5,957 bases of DNA from an uncultured Bacillota bacterium (GTDB taxonomy: Bacteria > Bacillota > Clostridia > Caldicoprobacterales > UBA3941), in the NCBI GenBank assembly GCA_937960725.1, contig CALGOY010000069.1, forward strand, positions 1-5,957, given 5' to 3'. The notes beneath the pieces were generated by a model. That model ran no database searches. It saw nothing but the letters and a program-made list of their open reading frames with translations, and was not told the origin of the DNA. The position numbers and the translations under genes were made by a program. Below are positions 5,801 through 5,957 of the stretch, piece after piece (position 1 is the stretch's first letter; every line of letters begins with the position of its first letter).

Positions 5801-5823
5801 AAATATGTTTACAAAAGCTAAAA
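5801..5823 (+). repeat. 23-base motif, copy 2 (candidate operator)
   Basis: Second copy of the motif at 5650-5672, differing at three positions, all transitions (A/G, A/G and T/C). It sits 15 bases upstream of the -35 of the divergent promoter, so each promoter in this region has one copy beside it, in the same orientation and 151 bases apart. Confidence 0.4.
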
Positions 5824-5838
5824 AATGATAAAAAAATA

Positions 5839-5867
5839 TTGATTTTGTTTCGGGCCAGTGTTAAAAT
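5839..5867 (+). promoter_or_regulatory. Promoter of the truncated divergent gene
   Basis: -35 TTGATT (5839-5844), 17-base spacer, -10 TAAAAT (5862-5867). A second hexamer TATAAT at 5873-5878 lacks a matching -35. The promoter faces away from the repressor gene toward the ribosome binding site near 5897-5904. Confidence 0.5.
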
Positions 5868-5907
5868 GAAGATATAATAATAAGAGCTGCTGTCGGAAGG
5901 GAGGACA

Positions 5908-5920
5908 ATGTGGGGAGAAA
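5908..5920 (+). CDS. Start of an unidentified divergent gene, cut by the contig end
   Basis: AAGGGAGG (5897-5904) is a strong SD, followed by ATG at 5908 (three bases from its end) or GTG at 5910 (five bases). Only ATGTGGGGAGAAA is genomic; from 5921 the sequence is adapter, so any longer translation is false. No function can be assigned. Its divergent position next to a LacI-family gene fits a regulated sugar transport or degradation gene, which is context only. Confidence 0.45.
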
Positions 5921-5957
5921 AGATCGGAAGAGCGTCGTGTAGGGAAAGAGTGTAGAT
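5921..5957 (+). other. Illumina TruSeq adapter contamination
   Basis: All 37 terminal bases, starting AGATCGGAAGAGCGTCGTGT, are the reverse complement of the Illumina universal (read 1 side) adapter. This is library-construction sequence left untrimmed in the assembly, and marks a true contig end. Confidence 0.98.

Larger units (their letters stand above)
5523..5907. other. Divergent intergenic regulatory region
   Basis: 385 bases without a gene, very AT-rich, between the repressor gene and the truncated divergent gene. It holds the repressor promoter (minus strand, 5622-5650), the divergent promoter (plus strand, 5839-5867), two copies of a 23-base motif (5650-5672 and 5801-5823), a 9-10 base inverted repeat (5759-5785) and a shorter inverted pair ATTTCGG (5729-5735) / CCGAAAT (5798-5804). 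In the repressor leader there is a tandem imperfect repeat, ATATCGAGCTG (5550-5560) and ATATCGATGCTG (5564-5575). No RNA gene or riboswitch is recognisable. Confidence 0.7.

Noticed and set aside
5873..5878. TATAAT as -10 of the divergent gene
   Set aside because: No acceptable -35 at 16-18 bases upstream (positions fall in TCGGGC), and TTGATT-17-TAAAAT just upstream is a better pair.

Overview
The window looks like one complete contig from a low-GC Gram-positive anaerobe, most likely class Clostridia. Evidence is the AT-rich intergenic DNA, strong purine-rich Shine-Dalgarno (SD) sites, sigma-A type promoters, a clostridial type I-B style CRISPR repeat, a Gram-positive lipoprotein and a LacI-family regulator beside a cytoplasmic family 3 glycosidase. 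It could be an isolate or a metagenome contig. The last 37 bases are Illumina library adapter, not genome.

Left end (1-710). A minus-strand reading frame encodes the C-terminal part of a phage minor capsid protein with a small toxin/nuclease-like tail domain. It stops matching exactly where a 30-base CRISPR repeat begins (505). One 38-base spacer and a second, degenerate repeat follow, then an intrinsic terminator. This is the trailer end of a CRISPR array. I suspect the phage DNA joins the array because the spacer left of the first repeat is identical to this phage gene, so that either the assembler or a real recombination passed from protospacer into array. The 38 bases next to the repeat are preceded by CCT, a known type I-B PAM form.

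Middle (711-2103). A membrane-anchored glycerophosphodiester phosphodiesterase gene is dead: an internal deletion with a frame change removed the catalytic centre, and a stop codon interrupts the C-terminal part. Next, a good promoter drives a short leader whose strong hairpin buries the SD of a small lipoprotein (DUF3221-like).

Right (2134-5522). A complete, leaderless 768-residue GH3 beta-glycosidase starts with GTG 30 bases after the lipoprotein and probably shares its transcript. A long inverted repeat separates it from a convergent LacI-family repressor gene. The repressor's upstream region (5523-5907) is a divergent promoter region with two copies of a 23-base motif, each beside one promoter, which are candidate operators. 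The divergent gene is cut off after about four codons by the adapter.

Working picture (inference): the repressor senses a sugar and controls itself, the lost divergent gene (perhaps a sugar transporter or another glycosidase) and possibly the GH3 enzyme, which would cleave imported oligosaccharides in the cytoplasm.
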